From NCBI GenBank assembly GCA_023630585.1, contig CM042546.1:11460310-11524309 (forward strand): 64,000 bases of DNA, in the 5' to 3' direction. Source of the DNA: Cranoglanis bouderius. Its lineage: Eukaryota; Chordata; Actinopteri; Siluriformes; Cranoglanididae. A model generated the notes under the pieces. That model ran no database searches, was not told where the DNA came from, and saw only the letters and a program-made list of their open reading frames with translations. Every line of letters starts with the position of its first letter. Within the stretch, counting starts at the first letter, position 1. Below are positions 15,021 to 24,801 of this stretch, in pieces. Made by a program: the position numbers and the translations under genes.

Positions 15021-15830
15021 CTTTTCATCTGAATTCCACACAACAGAAAAAAATATCAGCACATGCACTAAAGTGCAGCAGGAATGTCCGGATATTTTCG
15101 CTTCGTTTTCGATACGTAACGTTTTATCGCGGGTTACGATATTATCACGATATCACGTGTCCACTGATCTGGGCTCAGCTGATTAATTCATTCCTTCTGG
15201 TTGTTTTTCCGTAAGGAGACATTTGTTTATGTTTGTGTAACATTTATGGAAGGAGTCTCCGGTGTCAGAGCTTTGTAAAGCTGTAACTTTAATTTTTTCC
15301 GACATCTTCAGAGCAGACGACTTTGCACTTTGTGGGTCCTCGGTACCACAACGAGCTGCTGTTCATATAAATGTTCCTGAATGTAACTATAAATGGAAAA
15401 AAGTATGTTAATTATTATAATGAAGTTGATCATTGCAAGTTGCTGTGGTATAAGATGCACAGAAAAAAAAACACTTTGAAAAGGTCTGTTATGGGAAATT
15501 AATACTTTAGAACTACTGATGATACCGCGGTATAATTATATCACGATGATGACAGGATTCGGTGATATCGCCCAGCCCTGAGCAAGGGAGCGTGGCCAAA
15601 ACACACATCATCATCATCATCATCACGGTCTTGTAACCTAGAAAGCTGATTAAACATGTCTTCCGTATGGCGGTTCAGCTCCAGAACTCACCTCCGACTT
15701 CTTCCGTTCCTTCCAGAAGGATGTCTTTGGTGAAACTGGAGATTTGTCCGGTAAAAGAGGATAAACTTCCTCCGACCTGACCGAGAGACTGACCGAGGCC
15801 CGAGCCCAAACCCCCCAACCAGGACGCCAT
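1233..15830 (-). CDS. trip11: TRIP11 (GMAP-210) golgin, 3' partial
   Basis: Golgin of the cis-Golgi that tethers small vesicles and takes part in ER-Golgi and ciliary traffic. Coding exons in transcription order: 15830-15692, 14356-14280, 13998-13888, 13795-13490, 13333-13265, 12677-12512, 12410-12069, 11789-11749, 11604-11506, 10596-10390, 9110-6378, 5986-5705, 5617-5477, 5148-4955, 4805-4642, 4369-4266, 3616-3517, 1589-1508, 1347-1233. They join in frame to 1824 codons. The N-terminus MASWLGGLGSGLGQSLGQVG, rich in Gly and Ser, is the curvature-sensing ALPS-like helix of the family. Residues from about 47 to 1780 are almost continuous heptad coiled coil, mostly in one 2.7-kb exon as in other vertebrates. 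The last visible exons read GKVDKVLMRNLFLGYFH, the GRAB (GRIP-related, Arf-binding) region. The Pro-rich tail (human protein about 1979 residues) lies beyond the left edge. The exon 15 donor is GC, not GT. Confidence 0.96.
1594..1622. repeat. (CA)n microsatellite, TRIP11 intron
   Basis: About 14 uninterrupted CA units directly upstream, in the transcript sense, of the acceptor of TRIP11 exon 18 at 1589, so it abuts the splice site. Confidence 0.95.
2083..2137. repeat. (GA)n microsatellite, TRIP11 intron
   Basis: Purine GA repeat with two AC interruptions, inside the intron between exons 18 and 17. The open frames over it are repeat artefacts. Confidence 0.95.
4638..4643 (-). other. trip11: Non-canonical GC splice donor of TRIP11 exon 15
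   Basis: On the minus strand exon 15 ends CAGCAAG and is followed by GCAAGAC. Joining it to exon 16 at 4369 gives QFQQEEKAMYSAELEK, which matches the family across the junction, and no GT nearby keeps the frame. AAG|GCAAG is the usual strong context of the rare GC-AG intron class. Confidence 0.85.
9290..10135. repeat. Degenerate minisatellite, unit about 44 bp, TRIP11 intron 10
   Basis: About 18-20 diverged units of the form TAATAGACAACTACTGTTAG, then AATGCCCACTGTGGTTCTAG, then AATG. The words GTGGTTCTAGAATG and GTTAGAATGCCCAC recur throughout with substitutions and occasional short units. It fills most of the intron between exon 11 (right end 9110) and exon 10 (left end 10390). Confidence 0.85.
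10738..10768. repeat. (ATT)n microsatellite, TRIP11 intron
   Basis: About ten ATT units in the intron between exons 10 and 9. The rest of that intron, 10770-11505, has no gene or recognisable element. Confidence 0.9.
11808..11887. repeat. (TA)n microsatellite, TRIP11 intron
   Basis: About 39 TA units between exons 8 and 7. A (CAA)n run at 11707-11733 lies on the other side of the 41-bp exon 8, so this tiny exon sits between two microsatellites. Confidence 0.95.
12748..13225 (+). repeat. Dispersed repeat family, copy in TRIP11 intron 5
   Basis: Begins with the near-palindrome TTCTGATTGGTCAGAA. It shares the landmarks GTTTCTATGGTAACTAATAG, ATTTAGAAGGAGTCTCCAGT, AACTATAAATGGATAAAAA and a final AGCATGACACACAGTG with the copies at 28425-28890 and 58265-58715. 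It has no coding capacity, so a non-autonomous element is likely. Boundaries are approximate. Confidence 0.7.
14820..14845. repeat. (TG)n microsatellite, TRIP11 intron 1
   Basis: Short TG run in the intron between exons 2 and 1. A shorter CA run lies at 14527-14545. Confidence 0.9.
14970..15019. repeat. (CA)n microsatellite, TRIP11 intron 1
   Basis: About 25 CA units. With the TG run at 14820 it can form an inverted pair 125 bp apart. Confidence 0.95.
15190..15490 (+). repeat. Dispersed repeat family, partial copy in TRIP11 intron 1
   Basis: Contains the internal landmarks ACATTTATGGAAGGAGTCTC, GTGTCAGAGCTTTGTAA and AATGTAACTATAAATGGAAA, but lacks the palindromic start seen in the fuller copies. 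Confidence 0.6.
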
Positions 15831-16345
15831 GACCGGCGGCTCACACACTCACACTCACACACACACACACTCTCTTACACACTCACACTGCCCCTGTGTG
15901 GAGGTTTACATGGACAGGATGAACCCAAGCCACCTTTAGAGGATTTGTTTTCCTAAAAAACAGGCGCCGCTTTTGGTGTTTAGTTGGAGCTCTCTTATCG
16001 TTCTTATCAGCGGTATGGAAAAAGTGGAGACCGATGTTTCATCCAAAACGATTCATTTATCAAAAAATGATCCACTCAGAGTGACGGGATAAGAGACAGA
16101 AATCCACAGGAAGCCCGTAGAAACCGCCGAGGTTCTATAAACACACTGTTCCTGTCTCCAAAGAGGAAGAATACCGCTTTGTTTTGGTTCGCTGGTGCCG
16201 AGAACTGCCACCTCGACTTCAGCCATCACCGGACACACTCGTCAGAGGACACGTGGACACGCGCAGAGCATCATGGGAACCTGACGGACCAATAGAATGG
16301 CTTGGCGAGCAGTGACGTCACGGCTGATGCCGGAAGTGAAACCGT
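15831..16345 (-). promoter_or_regulatory. trip11: TRIP11 5' UTR and promoter
   Basis: The region upstream of the TRIP11 ATG is rich in regulatory motifs, unlike its surroundings. There is a full cAMP-response palindrome TGACGTCA at 16313-16320, a CCAAT box at 16289-16293 and an ETS-type CGGAAG at 16331-16336. No TATA box is seen at a convincing distance. The transcription start is not determined. A CA repeat lies at about 15850-15870 in the probable 5' UTR. Confidence 0.55.
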
Positions 16346-16439
16346 CAACAATAAAAGTTAAAAGATTGAGGAAAATTATACTGTATATAGTATTATATAG
16401 TATTTTATATAATAAATAAATATTTTATATAGGACATAA

Positions 16440-16616
16440 GTGAAACTGTGGTAAGGAGATAAGGAATAAAACACTCATGCTATTCTAGGAAATTAATCCT
16501 TGACGAACTGATGTGTGACTGTTTCAAAGCGCTGATACTGGAGACTCCTTCACCATTTTCACCATTACACGCATTTTTTTTTTTAGTCCCCGTGAATGAG
16601 CTGTTACTATAGAAAC
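16440..16616 (-). repeat. Dispersed repeat family, partial copy, interrupted by a Tc1-type element
   Basis: Reversed fragment of the dispersed family: it carries GGAGACTCCTTCACCAT and GAATGAGCTGTTACTATAGA, the reverse complements of landmarks in the 12748 and 58265 copies. The next bases belong to a Tc1-type deletion element, so the repeat was probably the older resident. Confidence 0.55.
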
Positions 16617-17153
16617 TATAACATGTGGCCAAAACCATTGTGCACCCATGACCATCACAGCCATACGTGGTTCTTCCACAAACACAAAATTGCCACAAAG
16701 TTGGAAGCACACAGTTGTATAGAATGTCTTTGTATGCTGTAGCATTTCAGTTTCCCTCCACCGGAATCTGAACCTGTTCCAGCATGACGCTGCCCCTGTG
16801 CACAAAGCCAGCTCCATGAAGACATGGTGTGTTAAGTTTGGACTGGAAGAACTCGAGTGTCCTGCACAGAGCCCTGACCTCAACCCCACCGAACACCTTT
16901 GGGATGAACAGGAATGCCGACTTCACAGAGACTTCCTCGACATCCCAGCATCAGTACCCGACCTCACTGACGCTCATGATGCTAAATGAACACAAATCCC
17001 CTGAGTCGTGCTCCAAAATCTAGTGGAAAGCCTTCCCAGAAGAGTGGAGCTTATTATAATAGCAGAGGGGAATAAATCTGGAAGGGGATGTTCAACAAGC
17101 ACATATGGGCGTGATGGTCAGGTGTGCACATACATTTGGCCATATGGTGTATA
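16617..17153 (+). mobile_element. Tc1/mariner-type deletion derivative carrying a transposase C-terminus
   Basis: The ends form imperfect inverted repeats. The left reads ACATGTGGCCAAAACCATTG and the reverse complement of the right reads ACCATATGGCCAAATGTATG, the terminal type of a common teleost Tc1-like family. Inside, 16769-16986 translates as a transposase fragment with QHDAAPVHKASSMKTW and AQSPDLNPTEHLWDE, covering the second catalytic Asp and the final acidic catalytic residue of the DDE domain. The DNA-binding half and first catalytic Asp are missing, so it could move only with a transposase supplied in trans. It lies between the TRIP11 promoter and the GOLGA5 3' end. Confidence 0.8.
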
Positions 17154-18015
17154 TTTTTGAACATTACTTAAAAAAAATGTTTCAAAGATAACTGCTTTTC
17201 ATCGAAAACTGGATAAACTGCAGATATGTAGTTTATTATTATTATTATTATTATTATGGCAGTTTTTAGTTCAGAAATATAGAAGGCCAAGGATTCACAT
17301 ATTCCATTTGCTCAATATGGAGTGGGGATTTATTTTCTGTTTGATAGACAGGAGAGGAAAACCCTTCTGACTTCACTGTCTCAAACCAAATCACAAGCTC
17401 ACTGTGGCAACAGTGAATAAATATCTCATGACAGACACATAACCGGTTTGTCCACCCCTGCAAAATTACAGTATATAAATACAAAAATAAATATAATTAC
17501 TATCCTTAAATTAAATAGCTTCTATTGTCATATTTTAATTGATTTTGATGAAACAGTTCTCTGATTTGTCCATTTAAAAAAAAAAAATTTTCCAGTTAAA
17601 TCATATTTTATTACTGATTTATACAAGTAAAAGGAAATGAACAGTCTTTTTTTAGTGTTTTAATGTCTATTAAAAGAAATCAAAGTAAAGAATTACAATC
17701 ATGTTGTACCAAAAGTAGCCATGACTAAAAACCGAACGCACATTGTCCATGAAGAAAATTAAATAGAACCGTCTTTAAATATCTCGCTCAATTCTGCTTC
17801 CACGCACTGCAGATGATTCGTTTCAAAATAAAAGAAACAGAAAGAGGGTGAAGAGGAGGACGAAAACGAAGAGGAAGTGAAGGAATGAGAAAGAACAAAG
17901 GAGATGTTCAAACAGAATGCACGTTTGCGGTCGTCCAGCTCCGGACAGATCATATAGATTCATTTCTATACATGTAGAGCATCTGATAAAGATTTCATAT
18001 ACATAATAAAGTCTT
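17154..18015 (-). other. GOLGA5 3' UTR and TRIP11-GOLGA5 spacer
   Basis: No gene is seen. The part next to the GOLGA5 stop should be its 3' UTR on the minus strand. TTTATT words, which are AATAAA on the minus strand, occur at about 17327 and 17608, but the real polyadenylation site cannot be chosen from sequence alone. An (ATT)n run lies at about 17232-17256. Confidence 0.4.
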
Positions 18016-19390
18016 CTATCTGCCATCAGGATGAGACTGTGGGTGCATCTCAGGTGTGTATGTCAGCAGGACGATCATCACCCAGAGGTGCAGTAGTGCC
18101 TACAAACACACAGAGAGACGTTAGCGTCACGATGATCCTAAAACGTACAAAGACGCAGCAGGAGCGTCTGCTTTACAGCTTTACTCACCATATAAACAAT
18201 TACAAAGACTCTGGCCATGGGGTAACGTCTGAGAAAGATCCCTAAACGGATGCTGGAGAAAAGAATCACAAAACATGATTGACACATCTTGATTCACACA
18301 AGATTTGAACAAATTGATTCACACCATTAGATTCACAAAAAGCCTAAGCTGATATGGAAAGTTAGGTCAAGCAATTTGGTTCACACGAGTCAGTTAACGC
18401 AAACTGATTCATGCAAATTTTTACATGTAAATTAAGTCACACAACTTGATTCACGGTTCTTAATTAACTTGATTGAAACAACTTCATTCACAGAAATCGT
18501 TTCACACAAACTGATTCACACAGCTTGATTCACGCAGGTTAATTCACAGTAATTGATTCACACAATATGATTCATGCGAGTCGATTTATGCAAGCTGGAT
18601 CATGCAAACTGGTCTATGTAAATTGATTCGTGCAACTTGATTCACACAACTTGGTTCGTGCTACTCAATTCACTTCATTCACACAACTTGAGTCACGCAA
18701 GTTGCTTCATGCGAATTGATTCACACGCACAACTCTGATTCAGACGCCGAGAACTCGGATGATTCAAGGATCCATCTGAACAGATGTGACCGCTCAGCTC
18801 CACATGCTCACGCTTTGTAGATCAGTAACCTGGAGTGTATGTGCTCTTACCTGAAGCGATCTATGGTGCTGGCTGCTTTGCGCACTTTCCCGTACACGCC
18901 TGTCTCTGAGCCGTCCTGATCGCCGAACAGCACCGGTGTGTTTCTCTGCCTCGTACCTTCACACAGCACAACGGCATTAAACAGTCAGCATCACGAATAA
19001 CACCGTTATATCCTGTACAGTAGTACTGTACCTGAATAAAACTGCACTGAGAATTCACAACTTTTCACATCTACTAAACGTCTGTTAGATGATGGGCAAT
19101 GTCTGTTTTGCTTGGTCAGAACTGAGTGATATGAATATCTCTGATTCATCCCGTATGCGTGCTGACCTGCTCCGTCCACGGCGGCCATGTTGATGTGTGA
19201 GCCGCCGCTCTGGCCTCCCTGCACGCTCTTCAGCTGCTGCTCGAGCCGCTCCAGCTGGAAGACGAGCGAATTCTTCTCCGTGCCCAGAGCCTCCAGCATG
19301 GTCTGTTTCTGGATCAGGGTCTCAGTGAGCTGATGCAGACGGCCTTCGAGCTCTGCCTGGCTGCTGCTGCTCAGAGACTTATTGGTCAGC

Positions 19391-19438
<48 letters not shown>

Positions 19439-20458
19439 TAACACAATAGAATTCCCAAATTAAATGTACATGATGTAAGAGTGTGTGTGTATGTGTGTGA
19501 GAGAGAGAGAGAGATAGAGAGACGCATACCCACCTGGTTCCTGAGTTTCTGGATCTCGTCCTCTCTGTCTTTGATGCGACTCTGCAGGGTGCTTTTAGTG
19601 CGATGGTGTTCCTCCTCCACATAATGCAGCTCCTGTCTCACACACACACACACACACACACACAGATCTTAATACAATTCATACATTGGTTAGTTCTAAC
19701 CGCACAATCTGATTGGTCGAAACACATTCTCGTGCTGTTTATCTGATAAGGTCATGTTTCGTTTACCTTACCTCTATGATGTTACATCGTGTCGTGTTCA
19801 CATGACGGTTTTTCTGAATTGTTAACCATACGTGAACAAATATTAAAATTATTATTAGGTATTATTATGCAGCTGTGAGCACTGAGTTCACATCCAAGAT
19901 CTATTCTAGACTCTTGTGTGGTATTTTTTTTTTTAAATACATTTTACTATTCTTATTGCTAGAACACCAATTCATCAGTGTCAGATACAGAGAGAAAACC
20001 TGCATTACATTTAAAGTTTAAAGCCTGGACTGTAAAATAGAAGGTTCCACAGAATATCTATATGTTTAATCTGTTCGAAGAATATAATCTCAGTCTGCCT
20101 TTTGGCAAATTCTATTTATTCACTACATTGTACAATAATGTTGTTGCACAGCAACTTTTTTTTTTTTTTTCTTGCGGAAAAAATGTCCGATATTAAATAT
20201 TTTAGATTAGATATTTGAGACAATGTTTGTGGGTTTTTTTTTTTTTTTGTTTGTTTGACTTTTCTTTGTAATTTGTAAAGTGCGTTATGTTTTTCGAGAC
20301 GACACACCCTCTCTCGCGTTCCACTGCCTAATGGAATCGGGGAAAACTTTAATGTTCCAACAACATGGCTGGAAACAAAATGTGTACAAACTCAGAGCAG
20401 ATGTGGTTCAGGGTCCAATTCTCTCTCTCTATCTCTCTCTCTCTCACACACACACACT

Positions 20459-20507
<49 letters not shown>

Positions 20508-23500
20508 CATACCTGTTTGCAGCGCTCCAGTTCGGCCTCCACCTCTTGTTTCTGTCGGCCCTGTTGTGAGTTTTGCTCCTGTAGCTCCAGCTGCTGCTCT
20601 CTCCAGCTCTCGGCCTCCACCACGGCCTGGTTCTCCAGCTCCTGTGTACAACAACCAAAATAAATAAATAAATAAAAACACATGACTTCAGTGATAAACT
20701 CGATGAGTGACAAGTGTGTGAACACACCTCATGTAACCTGTTTGTGTGTATGAAACAATCACTTTTTTACATATTTATAGAGCACAACAGTGTAACATAA
20801 TTTTAAACAAAAGTGTAAATATATGTGTATTAAAAGCAGATACTGTATAACAACTGCCTCATGTTCTAATACGTTTACATAACATTTCATTTGGCAGCAT
20901 TTTTATAGTAGAATTAGTTGTTGTTTAGCCAGCTAACACTAGCTAACACTAGCCAACACTAGCTAACACTAGCTGCTAGTCGAAACATTTAAAATGATTT
21001 ATTTAACTACTCTAATTCTAATCCTTTAATGTCAACATCACCATCTATTTATTTTCAATATCTTACTTCATGGAGCTATTAGCTAACTAGCTCTTTATGC
21101 TCCCTTGTTGCAAAGCTATCTCTCTCCTTTTTATTTATTTATTTTTTTTAAATTAGCAAACGAGTCCTAGTTTGAGCTAGGCTCAGAAAACAGTTTCCAC
21201 AATTTTGTTTAATGAATAAAACATCCTCACAGGGAGCTACATTTAATACTATGAATGTTTGACAGTTTTTGAGCAGAAAGATCACTGGTAATCAGCACTG
21301 AAAGTGAGTTAGCCGACTAGCGCTAATGCTAACGCTAGCTAGCAAGCTGCTGCCTCGCTGACTGCTTGCGTTAGCTAGCTAAATGTAACCATGGTAACGC
21401 CTGATGGCACTCCTTAAACAGAAAATGTAAATGAGAAAGTATTCAAACTGGTGAAGTTGACACAGCAAGCTAATTAATGCTAACTAACCAGGTTGCTGTC
21501 GAGTTTCATAACATCGGCTAGCTAAATTTAACTGTAAGTGCAATTTCTGGCAATTTCTAAGCGCATTTGTAACACCAGAAATGTTCATGAATGTGTTTCT
21601 CCTCCTGAAAAACTTAGAAATGTGCAGACAGTCATGTAAAGCGTCTGTGATAATGCCCTAACACTTTATGGACCTGTATTTCTGAACGGAGGCTCTGTAT
21701 CTGAGCCTGGAGTTTCTGGATCTCCTCCTTCTGGAGCTCCTTCTCATGCCGTAACTCCTCCAGCTCCACTTCGGCTGTTCCTCCGGCGTCCAGCGCCTCC
21801 AAAGCCGAGCCCTCCTTCAGACTGCTGATCAGCTTCTCTTTGGACTGGGAATGTAATGAACGAGCAGAAAGTCAGGTTTCCGTCTACACAATTTAAACAA
21901 ATTTTGGAACATACACAAAAAGAAAACGCGCCATTTCCCTTCAAGCAAGGCTCTGTGGAATGTGCTAAAGAGGGGGATGAGGTGGTGTGATGCAGTGGAG
22001 TTATTGTTCCCACCCCAAAGATGATGATTATTTTCTTTCCTGTGTTGGAAAGTTACAGCTTTACTTCAAGAATTATTAATATAATTCACTATAAACATAA
22101 AATCCCATGTGACGCTGGGTTTCTCCAACAGATTTGGAGATCAGAGACCTGGAGGATGCGCGAGGCTTTGTTTTTGTAGTCGTGCAGCTCCTGTTTGGCG
22201 TAATCGGCTGCAGCTCGGGCGGTTTTGGCCTGCTGCTGGAGCTCCTCGGCTCTCTGTCTCTCCTCTGTCGCTCTGCGTTCGGCGCCCGTCAACGACTCGG
22301 CCAACGTCTGTCGCTCCGCCTCCGTCCTCGCCAGCCGCGACGCAAACTCGCTCTAATACAAAAACAACAAACTGGGGTTGATTTGTCAAGACTCAACTTT
22401 GTTGACACGTCTTCCGGAGCCCATTTACTTAAATTTTTTTATTTTAAGTCTCTTATAAATGAGCAACTTGTCCACCTTGTACTTGATTAAACCAGGATTA
22501 CTAAAATATAATGATGACATGTTATGTGCATGAAGCGTGTTACTGACCTGCATCTGTCTGTAGCTGTCCTGCTCTCTGTTCACAGCCGCCTCGGCCTCTC
22601 GGAGTCGCTCCTGCAGCGTCTGTAGAGCCTGAGAGTGCAGACTGCTCCCCTCACTGTGGTCCTGCAGGATCCTGTCATCGCAAACAGCACAGCAGCATCC
22701 TCATTCACAAGCACAAAGCTCATACAGATACAGATGAGGGACATCTAAAGACAATTCTAGAAAAAATATCAATAAATAGAGCTGGGGGGGGGGGGGGTGA
22801 GTAGTAATTCTCTCTGGCTGTGACATACCTGGTCCGCTCGCTCTGAGCCTCCTCCAGCGCCGAGCTTCTGGTCTTCAGTAACTGATCCGCCTCGTCCAGT
22901 CGCACCCTGAGCACGGCCAGCTGAGAGTCCTTGGCTGTCAGAGCCTGTGTGAGGTCATCAACCTGCGCCCTCAGCTCCCTGACCGCGCGGTCCGAGCGAC
23001 CCTGCTCTGCGTTCCACTTCTCAGCACGAGATCGGGCCTGGTTCAACTCTGTAGAGACACGGGGAAAATTAAACACTGAAACACACTAAACACCAGACAA
23101 ACAGAGCACAAATCTCATTCTTGGGGGGAAAAAAAAACATCAGACCACATGACAAATATACATTTCTAACTGTGTTACAATAAACATTTAGTTTTCTAGC
23201 GGCTTTCTTAGAGTAAACTTCTGAATTTATTTCTTTTTTCTCGCACCATATTAATTACCTCCTCAGAAGGAGAGATTAAATCTTGTGATCAATGATCCGA
23301 TTTATAAAATATATAACATATACAATGCAGCTAGAGATTAATTTCAGGATGATTTATTCACAAACAGGTCAGTTTTAATCTAAAAATAGCATTCAGACTG
23401 AAAAGCTGTGAAAAGCCACGCCTCCTTCATTAGGAGAGACACAGAGGCCACTGTCTGTATAGTATGTGACCACCTTCACCGGGACAGACACAGAGGCCAC

Positions 23501-24018
23501 ACCTCCATCCCCGGGACAGACACAGAGGCCACACCTCCATCCCCGGGACAGACACAGAGGCCACACCTCCATCCCCGGGACAGACACAGAGGCCACACCT
23601 CCATCCCCCGGGGACAGACACAGAGGCCACACCTCCATCCCCAGGACAGACACAGAGGCCACACCTCCATCCCCAGGACAGACACAGAGGCCACACCTCC
23701 TTTACTGGGGCCTCTTTCAGTTGTAACTATTCTGTCTTTTGTATTGTATTTTCATATGTCCTTTATTAACGTGGCTATAAATGATATAAATAAGTGCGAG
23801 TCCTCGCACCCCCCTGCGTGTCCTTGGCTCTCTGGACGAGCGACGCCATCTCCTGGTTGAGCGAGGACACTTCACTGCGAAGAAGCTGGTTCTCCAGACG
23901 CAGACCAGACACCACCTGACTGAGCTGCTCCTCCTGAACCACGCTCGACTCCACCGCGGCCTGAACATCTGGTGCTGCTGCTGCCAGGCCTGAATCTGAG
24001 CTCTCCGGGGTGTTACCT

Positions 24019-24051
<33 letters not shown>

Positions 24052-24801
24052 ATAATGAAGGTGAAGATGATGTGAGTATAGTATAGTAAACTCAGCGTAA
24101 AATATAGTGACAACGAATTATTAGGGACAAACTATAAAATAAAAGAAACATAGAAGGCATCTCTCTGACTCACAGTTTACTAAATTAGTACCTTGGCTTC
24201 CACCTTGAGCGCCGTCATTCTCGGTCTTGGCGCTGTGTGTGCTCGCGGTGAGGGAGCCGAGACTGGAGGTTCGGGACAGAGCCCGTGTAGAAGGAGGAGT
24301 AGCCGGTGCAGACGGGACTGTCGCCTGCCCCTGAGCCGATCCTTCAGCCACACCGGTCGTCCGGACCGCCGTGTCTCTCCTCACCTCCTTCCTGTCGCTC
24401 TGTGGCGGATCCGAACTGTTCAGGAAGTCGAACAGCAGATCATCGTCCACTTCAGATCGTTTGGGCCTCACAAAGTTGGACGAGGCTTTGAGCGCACTGC
24501 TGCTGCTGCTGCTGCTAACAGCTGCACCCAGAGGAGTTGTGCTGGACACATTAGCTGTGCCTGCTAACACGGTGGCTTTGGATTTCTTAATGTTCTCGGC
24601 GGCAGCAGAGACGAAGCCGTGCGTCTCGTGGCCCGTGTAGCTGTGACGGGACTCGTACGGAGTTATATCCGGCTCCGGCGGGTCAAACGGTGCAGAGGAG
24701 GGACTGTGGCTCGAGTTTTTGGTCAGAGCGCTGGCAGCCCCCTGGTCCACTTTGTTCAGGAAATCCTCGGCTCGGCCGGCTAAGTCAACCAACCATGACA
24801 T
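18016..24801 (-). CDS. golga5: GOLGA5 (golgin-84), complete
   Basis: Tail-anchored Golgi golgin that captures intra-Golgi vesicles. Coding exons in transcription order: 24801-24192, 24016-23810, 23048-22829, 22671-22548, 22352-22149, 21844-21674, 20641-20513, 19632-19534, 19389-19167, 18956-18851, 18252-18189, 18099-18016; 746 residues against 731 in human. The start MSWLVDLAGRAEDFLNKVDQ is the conserved family N-terminus. Residues 30-215 are Ser/Pro-rich, about 220-640 are coiled coil, and the end reads RRYPMARVFVIVYMALLHLW and then VMIVLLTYTPEMH, the conserved basic patch and single membrane anchor. A TTTGCTTTCAG acceptor eight bases upstream of the ATG shows at least one upstream non-coding exon. 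The exon 2 donor (CAGGGGG|GTGCGAG) is weak but is the only site keeping frame with ELNQARSRAEKW. Confidence 0.96.
18260..18740. repeat. Degenerate short tandem repeat in GOLGA5 intron 11
   Basis: Some 30 diverged units of about 14-16 bp built on the word TTGATTCACACAA, with variants such as TTGATTCACGCAA and CTGATTCATGCAA. It fills most of the intron between exons 11 (right end 18252) and 10 (left end 18851). Confidence 0.85.
19393..19434. repeat. (GA)n microsatellite, GOLGA5 intron
   Basis: About 20 GA units immediately upstream, in the transcript sense, of the exon 9 acceptor at 19389. In the transcript it reads as a pure CT polypyrimidine tract, so it probably serves as the splice-acceptor pyrimidine tract. 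Confidence 0.9.
19740..20510. repeat. GOLGA5 intron 7 with a (CA)n/(TC)n tract
   Basis: TC/CA repeats run from about 20420 to 20507 and end at the donor of exon 7. The remainder of the intron is AT-rich single-copy sequence with no exon recognised. Confidence 0.8.
20926..20978. repeat. Short tandem repeat of AGCTAACACT
   Basis: Five near-perfect 10-bp units in GOLGA5 intron 6. The same intron, to about 21540, has many scattered GCTAGCTAA words but no exon. Confidence 0.75.
22779..22798. repeat. Poly-G tract in GOLGA5 intron 3
   Basis: About 16 consecutive G residues on the plus strand, 30 bp from the exon 3 donor. In the transcript it is a C run. Confidence 0.9.
23425..23703. repeat. Minisatellite, unit about 33 bp, GOLGA5 intron 2
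   Basis: About eight copies built on GACAGACACAGAGGCCACAC followed by CTCCATCCCCGGG, very homogeneous in the middle and slightly diverged at both ends (GGAGAGACACAGAGGCC at 23431, CTCCTTTACTGGG at the end). Open frames across it on both strands are repeat artefacts. Its core, read on the minus strand, also occurs in the minisatellite at 63178-64000. Confidence 0.95.
24016..24052. repeat. (GA)n tract at the GOLGA5 exon 2 acceptor
   Basis: AG-rich run beginning at the acceptor of exon 2, so the transcript reads CTCTCTCT before the AG. This is the second GOLGA5 intron whose polypyrimidine tract is a microsatellite. Confidence 0.85.

Noticed and set aside
23466..23703. CRISPR-like array
   Set aside because: The 33-bp units are contiguous, without unique spacers, in a vertebrate intron. 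The same applies to 63178-64000.
23408..23860. Open frames with GDRHRGHTSIP-type repeats
   Set aside because: Artefacts of the 33-bp minisatellite in GOLGA5 intron 2.
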